From SIG510 sp045540975 (GTDB taxonomy: Bacteria > Bacillota > Clostridia > Oscillospirales > JAAYXM01): a stretch of 6,161 nucleotides of DNA. The notes beneath the pieces are model-generated. The model worked only from the letters and a program-made list of their open reading frames with translations, searched no databases and was not told the origin of the DNA. A program made the position numbers and the translations under genes. The stretch spans positions 1 to 6,161 of the forward strand of contig JAZQIE010000149.1 in the NCBI GenBank assembly GCA_045540975.1. The letters run 5' to 3'. Of this stretch, positions 1-5,199 are shown piece by piece (within the stretch, counting starts at the first letter, position 1; every line of letters begins with the position of its first letter).

Positions 1-124
1 GTAAAGTGGACGGGAGTGGAAGGTGAGGTGTGTGGTGGGGAGGCTGGGAGGAAGTGGTAGATGGGGATGTGTTTGGCGGTGGAGTGAGAAAATGTGGTAG
101 GTTGAGAGTGTGAAGAAGGTTGGA
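1..124. other. G-rich, C-poor low-complexity spacer
   Basis: No gene is visible here. The + strand is extremely skewed: only three C residues occur in the first 120 bases, and the rest is G with A and T in short runs such as GGTG, GAGG and TGGGG. No open frame with a ribosome-binding site was found on either strand. The G runs are too short and too far apart for a confident canonical G-quadruplex. A similar purine-rich stretch ends the window. It is probably a non-coding intergenic spacer. Confidence 0.6.
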
Positions 125-144
125 AATTGACAAATAATTGACAA
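125..144 (+). repeat. Direct repeat AATTGACAA, 11-bp period
   Basis: The nine-base word AATTGACAA occurs at 125-133 and again at 136-144. The copies start 11 bp apart, so they lie on the same face of the helix. The second copy contains the -35 hexamer of the promoter at 138-166, and the first places another TTGACA at 127-132. This is either an operator for a regulator that binds direct repeats or a duplication of the -35 region. Confidence 0.55.
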
Positions 145-166
145 TTTAGAACTTCTATGGTACGAT
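138..166 (+). promoter_or_regulatory. Sigma-A-type promoter for the + strand genes
   Basis: A perfect -35 hexamer TTGACA (138-143) is followed by a 17-bp spacer and a -10 hexamer TACGAT (161-166, four of six consensus bases). Transcription would start near 173 and give a leader of about 180 nt before the first gene at 355. This is the only convincing + strand promoter seen. Later genes could be read from it, because no strong terminator appears before 5279. Confidence 0.65.
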
Positions 167-225
167 GAAGGTGATAGAGTGTCAAGAAAATCAGACAGGG
201 CGATGCGTTTCCAAACCTTACATGA

Positions 226-286
226 AAGATTGCACGCGGGGACGATAGCACCATGCCCAAAAATGTAAATCCCTAATCGGGAATGT
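226..286 (+). pseudogene. Remnant of a gene 3' end related to the 1720-2724 gene
   Basis: Positions 259-282 match 2707-2730 at 22 of 24 bases. Read in the same frame as the intact gene, they encode KNVNP then TAA, against KNVHP then TAA at the end of the 334-aa protein. The match continues 8 bases past the stop. Upstream, the intact gene's GATGAAGATTGC has a likely counterpart in ATGAAAGATTGC near 222-233, but the frame between is disrupted and a stop at 223-225 closes this frame. It is best read as the decayed end of a paralogue or a copied gene tail. A short chance match cannot be fully excluded. Confidence 0.4.
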
Positions 287-354
287 TCAACCGGTATGTA
301 GGAAAAGTGGCTGATTTGGTAAACAAACATATCGATTAAAATGGGGAATGCTAT

Positions 355-651
355 ATGAAGCAAAAAGTCATAAACATCATAGCGTATATTGTTTCGGCCC
401 CAATCGTTCTTTTTGAATATTTTGTTTTATTTTGGTTTTGGGGCGGAGGAGATGCGTTTAACTTTATACTGACTCCGATTGTTTTTGGGGTATATCTGGT
501 TGCCGTATTACATTTTAACAAAATGAATCGGGTTAAAAGTTTTTTTGTTTGGCTTGTGAAACTCATCTGTGTGTTAGTCTTGCCAATATTAACAATTGCC
601 ACGGTGTGGCTGCTTGCCATTATATTTGGGGTTGATATTATAATTTGGTAA
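355..651 (+). CDS. Small hydrophobic membrane protein, 98 aa
   Basis: I do not recognise this protein. It begins with a lysine-containing N-terminus and is almost wholly hydrophobic. Likely membrane segments lie at about residues 7-29, 36-54 and 64-93; the last is long enough to form a hairpin. A short basic stretch (HFNKMNR, about 53-59) between segments two and three is probably cytoplasmic by the positive-inside rule. There is no catalytic motif. The ATG is preceded by GGGG (343-346) at 8-nt spacing. The gene is AT-rich, about 35% GC, partly because hydrophobic codons are T-rich. It is the first gene after the promoter at 138-166, with a gap of 86 nt before the next gene. Possible roles include a membrane immunity protein or small membrane regulator, but neither is shown. 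Confidence 0.75.
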   Translation: MKQKVINIIAYIVSAPIVLFEYFVLFWFWGGGDAFNFILTPIVFGVYLVAVLHFNKMNRVKSFFVWLVKLICVLVLPILTIATVWLLAIIFGVDIIIW

Positions 652-663
652 AGAACAACTTGT

Positions 664-731
664 TGAAGTGAGACATCTTGCGGATGTACGGTTTTTGGCA
701 GGGGGTTGATGGTGCAAAGAGGACGGGGAGG
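664..731 (+). repeat. Intergenic spacer repeat, copy A
   Basis: This block aligns over its length with 1595-1661. The last 26 bases (706-731) are identical to 1636-1661, and the preceding part matches at about two thirds of positions with a single one-base gap. Its 3' end is the GGAGG ribosome-binding site of the gene starting at 738. The inner part (677-696) also matches the spacer at 3762-3781 at 19 of 20 bases. It contains a weak five-base hairpin, ACATC/GATGT. Confidence 0.8.
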
Positions 732-737
732 ATTACA

Positions 738-1211
738 ATGAAACGATACACAGTTTTTGCCGTTGTTGCGATTTGTCTCGTCGGTTTTTGTTTGCTGCTT
801 TTCTTGATACTTCCAACTTCTTTTGATGCTGATGCGGTTGCCTATGAGTTTTCGGAAGTATTCGGCAGTTATGACATTTCGCGTGTAGATGCGTATTTTG
901 ATTTGGACACGGAAATCACCTGCAGGAATGAAACAAAATCATATCGGGAGATTCGTGAGAATGTAATTCGAGCATTTCAAGACAAAAAGTTTTCCATGCA
1001 TGAAGGAATGTCTTACGGAACGATTACCACGGATTGTCTTTCCCCTTTTACCGCATTTGTTTTATGGAAAGAGGATGTTTCACTTGAGCTTGGACCCCAA
1101 ATGAAAATCGAGCGCGTAGGAAACACCGATGCTCGGATTGCTGCATTTGTGTGCGATCATCCATTCTGTGAATACCTCTTCTTTGGGGCGGATGAATCGG
1201 TCGTTGATTGA
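738..1211 (+). CDS. Membrane-anchored protein, probable extracytoplasmic NTF2-like domain, 157 aa
   Basis: Residues 1-4 are basic (MKRY) and residues 5-26 form one hydrophobic helix, an uncleaved signal anchor or signal peptide with no lipobox. The remaining 130 residues are soluble and should lie outside the membrane. The stretch DISRVDAYFDLDTEI followed by YREIRENVIRAF (about 46-80), then beta-rich sequence ending in CEYLFFG (144-150), resembles small NTF2/SnoaL-like proteins of Clostridia. That is recalled similarity, not a search result. The cysteines at 62, 100, 139 and 144 could form disulfides outside the cell. ATG at 738 is chosen over the in-frame TTG at 678 because GGAGG (727-731) lies 6 nt upstream and the signal anchor begins here. 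It is followed 41 nt later by a membrane-protein gene, so co-transcription is likely. Confidence 0.8.
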   Translation: MKRYTVFAVVAICLVGFCLLLFLILPTSFDADAVAYEFSEVFGSYDISRVDAYFDLDTEITCRNETKSYREIRENVIRAFQDKKFSMHEGMSYGTITTDCLSPFTAFVLWKEDVSLELGPQMKIERVGNTDARIAAFVCDHPFCEYLFFGADESVVD

Positions 1212-1252
1212 TTTCGGTTGCTCTGAGAGATGTAAAAGGGGGGAAAGCGATA

Positions 1253-1597
1253 ATGTACCGAACAGTTACTTGTTTAGCGTATTTGAATCTTGCATTGATT
1301 GGATTCTGTCTCCTCTGTTCGCTCTGTAAATGGCGGCGAATCGGTTTTATTGCAGGTGCTATTTCAACCCTTCTTGTTTTCTTTCGAAATCAAACCTATT
1401 TTACATTCTATCACAATCCGACAGCACTTTTCTGCATCGTGCTGATTGCCGTTCTGCTCATATTGGGTATGATTTTACTGATGCACAGATGGTATCGCAC
1501 AGGGTTTTGTACGTTTCTTGCTGCGCTTCTCATCTTTTTGGTGCATGAGTTTCCCTCGCTCAGCCTGTTTTTTTCTCCTCTTTTCAAGTTACTCTGA
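1253..1597 (+). CDS. Four-helix small membrane protein, 114 aa
   Basis: I do not recognise a family. Hydrophobic segments at about residues 6-25, 30-45, 58-78 and 83-104 suggest four membrane helices. Short basic loops (KWRR, 26-29, and HRWYR, 78-82) fit the cytoplasmic side. The chain ends FFSPLFKLL without a soluble domain. The ATG at 1253 is chosen because a long AAAAGGGGGG run (1234-1243) sits 9 nt upstream. The in-frame TTG at 1208 overlaps the end of the previous gene, lacks a site of its own, and would add 15 hydrophilic residues. The 41-nt gap after the NTF2-like gene suggests that the two are expressed together, and the membrane protein might partner that anchored domain. This pairing is inference. 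Confidence 0.75.
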   Translation: MYRTVTCLAYLNLALIGFCLLCSLCKWRRIGFIAGAISTLLVFFRNQTYFTFYHNPTALFCIVLIAVLLILGMILLMHRWYRTGFCTFLAALLIFLVHEFPSLSLFFSPLFKLL

Positions 1598-1661
1598 ACG
1601 GAGCCACTTGGGGACGTACATTTTGGGGTAACGGTTTGATGGTGCAAAGAGGACGGGGAGG
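1595..1661 (+). repeat. Intergenic spacer repeat, copy B, with an orphan ribosome-binding site
   Basis: The block starts at the TGA stop (1595-1597) of the preceding gene and aligns with 664-731, ending in an identical 26-base core (1636-1661). In copy A that core finishes in the GGAGG serving the gene at 738. Here the same GGAGG (1657-1661) is followed by no start codon at a usable distance. The next gene has its own site about 50 nt further on. The copy therefore looks like a transplanted gene leader whose original gene has been replaced. Confidence 0.75.
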
Positions 1662-1719
1662 GGTCTCCTTATCTTGCGATAGAAGAAAAACCGAAGTGGT
1701 GTGGAAAGGAGAGCAAACG

Positions 1720-2724
1720 ATGCGAAGAATTCTTTGTTTGATGCTTAGTCTCATTTTCTGTGTTTCCTCTGTTTCGTTGGCAGCGAATCAAACCAATGAG
1801 GATTTGATTGTGATTTCATCGGTCTTCGAAGAAGGCGGAGCTACGTGGATTCCGTTGCGCGAAGTGTTTGAGAAATTGGGCGGCGAGGTACAGTGGGACG
1901 CCAACACCGGAAATATTTTTCTCTCGTATCGCGGTGTCCGTTTGGAATGTGAACTCGCTCCAAATTCCGACCCAAGCAGCACCACGGGCCATCAGGGGGG
2001 ATTTTTGGTCACCAACGTGCAAAATCGGGAGCCTCTGTTCTTGAATCCGATGTCATTCAGCGGCTATTATTGTTCAAAACGAGGGACAACTTATATTTTG
2101 CCGCTCACGATGGGATATTTGCTGGATTATTTGGACGTACTCGGTATTGAGGATCTTGAAAACAACCGATACACGGTGGACCCGACTCCGCTTATGACCC
2201 CGGCAATCTTGATTTGTGGCGGCAAACGTCTTGACGGGACGGAAACCATTTGGTATCGTGACACAGCGACCGTAGAAGGATTTGCCGCAACCCGATTTCC
2301 GTTGCGGGCAATCTGCGAGGGACTCGGTGGAACGGTTGCTTGGAACGCGGAAACCGGTTACATCGAAATTGCCCTCGGTGAAAAACAGCTTCTGTGCGAG
2401 ACTTATGTCGACGGTGCAGAATACATTAGAATTTTGGATTTATCCACCGGGGCACTGCTCACAGCAACACCGGGGTGGGTAACAGCGTGGCGAATTGAAC
2501 GGATTGATGGGCGTATCTACCTAAAACAAGACGGTGCGTTTAGTTTGTTGAGTCAGTTGAAGGTTTCAAGCCGTGAAACTCTCGAACCGCTAACGGTCGC
2601 AATGGCTGTGAGAAACCAAACGTGTCCCGCCTGCGAAAGAGAAAACATGTTCACCGAACACTTCCCGGATGAAGATTGCCCTGTTTGCAGCTACGAGTGG
2701 GAGTCAAAAAACGTACATCCCTAA
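1720..2724 (+). CDS. Secreted protein with two copper-amine-oxidase-N-type (stalk) repeats and C-terminal four-cysteine motif, 334 aa
   Basis: A signal peptide (1-21; cleavage probably after SVSLA) directs export. Two repeats of the CuAmOxN/stalk type follow. The first has WIPLREVFEKLGGEVQWD at 43-60, and the second has RFPLRAICEGLGGTVAWN at 192-209; each then has a beta strand. In Bacillota, such domains are usually cell-surface or stalk modules rather than amine oxidases, and no oxidase catalytic domain is present. The C-terminus carries CPAC (302-305) and CPVC (320-323), a zinc-ribbon-like pair unusual on an exported protein. ATG 1720 is chosen because AAAGGAG lies 8 nt upstream and the signal peptide starts there. 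The in-frame TTG at 1636 and ATG at 1639 would bury it behind 27-28 hydrophilic residues. The stop lies in the loop of an 8-bp hairpin. The next gene also has a stalk repeat, so the two products may work together at the cell surface. Confidence 0.85.
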   Translation: MRRILCLMLSLIFCVSSVSLAANQTNEDLIVISSVFEEGGATWIPLREVFEKLGGEVQWDANTGNIFLSYRGVRLECELAPNSDPSSTTGHQGGFLVTNVQNREPLFLNPMSFSGYYCSKRGTTYILPLTMGYLLDYLDVLGIEDLENNRYTVDPTPLMTPAILICGGKRLDGTETIWYRDTATVEGFAATRFPLRAICEGLGGTVAWNAETGYIEIALGEKQLLCETYVDGAEYIRILDLSTGALLTATPGWVTAWRIERIDGRIYLKQDGAFSLLSQLKVSSRETLEPLTVAMAVRNQTCPACERENMFTEHFPDEDCPVCSYEWESKNVHP

Positions 2725-2734
2725 TCGGGATGTA
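2714..2734 (+). other. Hairpin enclosing the stop codon of the 334-aa gene
   Basis: TACATCCC (2714-2721) and GGGATGTA (2727-2734) form a perfect 8-bp stem around the loop TAATC, which contains the TAA stop. No T run follows, so it is not an ordinary intrinsic terminator. It could slow 3' exonuclease decay, influence termination, or, as a DNA dyad, bind a protein. The related copy near 269-282 keeps only part of the pairing. Confidence 0.55.
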
Positions 2735-2780
2735 GACGAAAATTTGTGATTGGTGAATGGACCGATCGGGAGGAGATAGC

Positions 2781-3347
2781 ATGAAGAAAAAGATTGTCGC
2801 TTGTATCGTGATTCTCCTGGCGTGTGTTGTTTTTGTTGCTGCATTTGATATTGCAGAGTTTCATTTAACCGTAGGCAGGCAAGAGGCTGAGTTTCAAAAG
2901 CCAATTGTCGTAAAAAACGGAAGTACTTATGTTCCTCTCCGTGAGTTTTGCGAGTTCTTGAGAATCCCGGTGTCTTGGGACGGAGCAACACATATGATTA
3001 CCGTTGACCCGTATCGCAAAACAGTTGATAGTCTCGGGGAGAACGAGCAACACAACCGAGAACTGGTGCCGGATGAAAAAACCGCGCTCGCGCTGGGACG
3101 AATCATTCTTGAAACATACAGCGGAACTCAAATGGAATATGAGACGGCCGAAAACATCTATTATCTGGCGGTCATGGAAGACGATACACAAAACGCATGG
3201 ATGGTGTATCAGACGTATGATCCGAAAGACGGCGGCGGTTGGGCAAGCAGCATATTGCCGCCTTGCGTTTGGATTAATAAAAACACCGGAGAGGTATTGG
3301 CAATCAATCCGGAAAGTACACTTTGGGAAAACCCGCCGCGACAGTAA
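2781..3347 (+). CDS. Exported protein fusing a stalk repeat to an NTF2-fold immunity-like domain, 188 aa
   Basis: An N-terminal basic stretch (MKKK) and hydrophobic segment (5-22) form a signal peptide or anchor. Residues 28-76 contain a single CuAmOxN/stalk repeat, with TYVPLREFCEFLRIPVSWD at 49-67 and strand HMITVDP at 71-77. Residues 97-178 follow the pattern PDEKTAL...GRIILETYSG, then an AWMVYQTY strand, a glycine-rich GGGW and WINKNTGEVLAI near the end. This resembles the YbbC/NTF2-fold immunity family (Pfam PF15631, Imm-NTF2-2) as I recall it. Those proteins are predicted to neutralise polymorphic toxins or act in cell-surface contexts. ATG 2781 is chosen for GGGAGGAGAT (2768-2777) just upstream. 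The shared stalk repeat and 56-nt gap tie it to the previous gene. The immunity role is an inference from weak motif similarity. Confidence 0.75.
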   Translation: MKKKIVACIVILLACVVFVAAFDIAEFHLTVGRQEAEFQKPIVVKNGSTYVPLREFCEFLRIPVSWDGATHMITVDPYRKTVDSLGENEQHNRELVPDEKTALALGRIILETYSGTQMEYETAENIYYLAVMEDDTQNAWMVYQTYDPKDGGGWASSILPPCVWINKNTGEVLAINPESTLWENPPRQ

Positions 3348-3460
3348 AGTAAGCCCCCCCACGGAGACGCGGGGACGGAAGCCGCTCGGGGCGGGAACAA
3401 CAGACCCTCACCTCTGCTTCTTGGGTGAGAAAAACTGAATCTGAAAGGAGAAGCTTAGAG
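3348..3460 (+). other. GC-rich structured gap with three potential hairpins
   Basis: No gene is visible. Three successive inverted repeats can form. The first is CCCC-A-CG (3357-3363) against CG-C-GGGG (3368-3374), closing a GAGA tetraloop of GNRA type, with one A-C mismatch. The second is CCGC/GCGG (3382-3385, 3391-3394). The third is CTCACC/GGTGAG (3407-3412, 3424-3429). None is followed by a T run, so none is a standard terminator. The first part is very GC-rich compared with its AT-rich downstream gene. It ends in the AAAGGAG site (3444-3450) for the gene at 3461. Confidence 0.5.
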
Positions 3461-3757
3461 ATGAAGTGGTTTGATTTGTTTCTCTTTAAAAACCCAATCG
3501 GATTTTTGTCTGCACTTGTAATTGGGATATTCATGTGCATCTATGCAAACAGAAAAAGCAGAATGATTTGTGCTTCCATTTTTCTTGCGTTATCGGTGTT
3601 TAGCATCACAGTCCCAATTGCCGGAAATTCTCCGGACTATCTCATACTGCCAATCCTTTGTGTTCCGTTCTTTATCACCATATCAATCGTATTTCTGATT
3701 TATGAGTCTGCAAAAATACTCATCAAAGTTCTAAAGAATACAACTAAAACAAGATGA
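3461..3757 (+). CDS. Small three-helix membrane protein, 98 aa
   Basis: I do not recognise a family. Hydrophobic segments at about residues 11-29, 35-55 and 60-82 suggest three membrane helices, followed by a basic tail (KILIKVLKNTTKTR). A basic loop (NRKSR, 30-34) between helices one and two is probably cytoplasmic. ATG 3461 is supported by AAAGGAG (3444-3450) at a slightly long spacing of 10 nt. An upstream in-frame GTG at 3425 would lie inside a hairpin arm and lacks a site. The gene is about 37% GC, like the other 98-residue membrane protein at 355-651; both have the same length and are followed by a near-identical spacer motif, but the protein sequences are not clearly related. A structural or immunity role in the membrane is possible and unproven. 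Confidence 0.72.
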   Translation: MKWFDLFLFKNPIGFLSALVIGIFMCIYANRKSRMICASIFLALSVFSITVPIAGNSPDYLILPILCVPFFITISIVFLIYESAKILIKVLKNTTKTR

Positions 3758-3783
3758 GCCGCTTGCGGATGTAAGGTTTTTTT
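3755..3783 (+). repeat. Post-stop spacer repeat, copy C
   Basis: Starting at the TGA of the preceding gene, this motif has GAGCCGCTTGCGGATGTA followed by AGG and seven T residues. Positions 3762-3781 match 677-696 at 19 of 20 bases. The first part matches copy B (1602-1618) at most positions. The CCGC/GCGG pairing next to a T run faintly resembles a terminator, but a two-base loop and intervening bases make that weak. Confidence 0.6.
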
Positions 3784-3803
3784 GTGAGTTTCTTATGCCG
3801 ATG

Positions 3804-3810
3804 AAAGGGG
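3804..3810 (+). promoter_or_regulatory. Ribosome-binding site deciding the GTG start at 3818
   Basis: AAAGGGG (3804-3810) is 7 nt before GTG 3818 but only 1 nt before the in-frame TTG at 3812. The spacing favours GTG. Starting there also gives MRFFTKEWY, matching the usual N-terminus of the family. Confidence 0.6.
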
Positions 3811-3817
3811 ATTGAAC

Positions 3818-4213
3818 GTGCGGTTTTTTACGAAGGAATGGTATCAAGCAAACCAAGGGCCGAACGGCTGCGGAGATGACTCGACGTGGACACGGTACGA
3901 GTTGCATTTAAAAGAGCAGGAGATTCCCGAAACGCTCCGTACTTTCTCGGCACATGATTCACTGATAAAACGGTGCGAATGGGTCGGGGATGAGCTGCAT
4001 TTGCACTTTGACACAATCGGTGCCTTGTCCGACCTCGAGCGGGCGGTGTTTCACAACGCGACATTGTCTTGCGAATGCGCGAAGCTGATTGACTCCTATT
4101 GGTTATATGAAGAAATTGAGCGGTGTGACGAGGGGTGGAAGCTTTGTGCGCTGCTCAGCCGCCGCGATACCTTGCTTGAGATTGAGATTCGATTCTCGGA
4201 AATGGAAGGGTGA
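3818..4213 (+). CDS. DUF4085-like cytosolic protein, 131 aa
   Basis: The N-terminus MRFFTKEWYQ is the signature opening of DUF4085-type proteins of Bacillota. After a short linker, the C-terminal half has SAHDSLIKRCEWVGDELHLHF (44-64), a strand with VFHNATL (77-83), WLYEEIE (95-101) and the final strand EIEIRFSEME. I recall this HD-containing beta-rich region and the [WL]YEE segment from the same family. The length is shorter than the family members I recall, with much of the usual helical middle absent. There is no signal peptide or membrane helix, so it should be cytosolic. Its function is unknown; such proteins occur in accessory and immunity-like loci. GTG 3818 is chosen on spacing. The next gene starts 12 nt after the stop, so the two form an operon. 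Confidence 0.75.
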   Translation: MRFFTKEWYQANQGPNGCGDDSTWTRYELHLKEQEIPETLRTFSAHDSLIKRCEWVGDELHLHFDTIGALSDLERAVFHNATLSCECAKLIDSYWLYEEIERCDEGWKLCALLSRRDTLLEIEIRFSEMEG

Positions 4214-4225
4214 AATGAGGGCAAT

Positions 4226-5179
4226 ATGAGTCTTTACACGCTGTTTTATGTGAATCGGAAGGTCTCGGAAAAAGACATCAATGCTTTGGGAGAGGAATTT
4301 CACATCTCGGCGCTTGCGCTTGAACGGAAGCTTACGGGATTTGAAGCCTGCTTTCATGTGTTTTGGAGCGGTTGTGACCGAGGGGAATTTGTGTTTGGCA
4401 AGCGGGATGCACCAACACTCGATTTACAAGTTCAAGCGGTTTTGGATCGGCTTTTTCCCGATGCACCGAGTGACTATGACGAGATGATTCGTGAGTATTT
4501 GCGGAGAGAAGAGGTTTGCGAGCGGGATCGAGCCTTGTTTCTGCGCGCATTCTTTGAAGCGGTGCCGAATGCAACGGTCGGGATTTTGCAGCATTGGTTT
4601 TCGGGGGATGTGGAAAACGAGCCGATTGAGATATCCGCTGTGGAATCCGTTACGATAGAAACCAAACCGCAACGGTTTGAAAATGATGTTTTGTATATGC
4701 TTCACGCAGAGGAAGAATGGAGGGACAACGTGGGAGAGTACGAGGTGCAAAAGACCGAAGCGAATGCTGAACTTATGCTTCGCGGGAGAACGCTTGATGC
4801 CAATCGGGTTTCGCAGGAATTGGGACTGCCGATTGACCGTATCCGTGTGCATGGGGATTACTCTGCGCCTTGCGGTAATTCTGTAGAGGTTTCTCCTGCA
4901 ACCGCGCCCGACGGGGAAGTGTATTGGACGTTTCACACCCAACCGAAGGCGGTCTTCGACTTGAACGAGGCTTTGGAGGATTTGATTTTGGTGTTTGGCG
5001 GGAAAACCGATGTGCTTCGTCGGTTAGCGGAAGGATATGAAGCGCAAATCAGCGTGTGTCTGATTTTGTACAACCACCAACCGCTTCTGCCCGGAATCTC
5101 GTTTTCCGCAGAGCAAATTGCCTTCTTGGCGGCAATCAATGCCGAGTTGGAATTTGACATCTATCACACGGGGGCATGA
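4226..5179 (+). CDS. Protein with C-terminal DUF4279-like domain, 317 aa
   Basis: The C-terminal region (about 180-314) fits the DUF4279 pattern: a strand AELMLRGRTL, then a helix with VSQELGLPIDRIRVHGD, VYWTFHTQP (232-240), helix DLNEALEDLILVFGGKTDVLRRL, strand QISVCLILY and the end ISFSAEQIAFLAAINAELEFDIYH. The family function is unknown. Residues 1-170 are a separate part I do not recognise. They open SLYTLFYVNRKVSEKDI, contain HVFWSGCDRGEFVF (44-57) and a charged helical stretch around 84-112. Typical DUF4279 proteins are about the size of the C-terminal part alone, so this looks like a fusion. No signal or membrane segment is present. ATG 4226 follows GAGG (4217-4220) at short spacing. 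It is the last + strand gene and the most GC-rich one sampled, and is probably co-transcribed with the DUF4085-like gene. Confidence 0.8.
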   Translation: MSLYTLFYVNRKVSEKDINALGEEFHISALALERKLTGFEACFHVFWSGCDRGEFVFGKRDAPTLDLQVQAVLDRLFPDAPSDYDEMIREYLRREEVCERDRALFLRAFFEAVPNATVGILQHWFSGDVENEPIEISAVESVTIETKPQRFENDVLYMLHAEEEWRDNVGEYEVQKTEANAELMLRGRTLDANRVSQELGLPIDRIRVHGDYSAPCGNSVEVSPATAPDGEVYWTFHTQPKAVFDLNEALEDLILVFGGKTDVLRRLAEGYEAQISVCLILYNHQPLLPGISFSAEQIAFLAAINAELEFDIYHTGA

Positions 5180-5199
5180 GCGGTGCCGCTTGTGAGTGG

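Noticed and set aside
1..124. G-quadruplex array or CRISPR-like repeats in the G-rich left edge
   Set aside because: G runs of three or more are few and separated by long irregular loops, and there is no regular repeat-spacer period.
165..248. A 27-codon frame at the promoter/leader boundary (MKVIECQENQ...)
   Set aside because: Its ATG overlaps the -10 box, so it would precede the transcription start, and it lacks a ribosome-binding site.
664..731. Integron attC or transposon end at the duplicated leader
   Set aside because: No integrase or transposase, no terminal inverted repeats and no target-site duplications are visible; the homology is a plain direct repeat.
1636..1719. N-terminal extension of the 334-aa protein from TTG 1636 or ATG 1639
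   Set aside because: It would place 27-28 hydrophilic residues before a clear signal peptide, and ATG 1720 has its own good ribosome-binding site.
2865..3362. 165-codon frame on the - strand
   Set aside because: It lies antisense to the well-supported 188-aa gene, is rich in odd residue runs, and lacks a ribosome-binding site; it is a shadow frame.
3761..3783. Intrinsic terminator after the gene ending at 3757
   Set aside because: A T run is present, but the CCGC/GCGG stem has a two-base loop and does not directly abut the T run. The element is better explained as a spacer repeat.
4424..4942. 172-codon frame on the - strand
   Set aside because: It is antisense to the DUF4279-like gene, which has family motifs and a proper start. 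The antisense translation shows no coherent domain.
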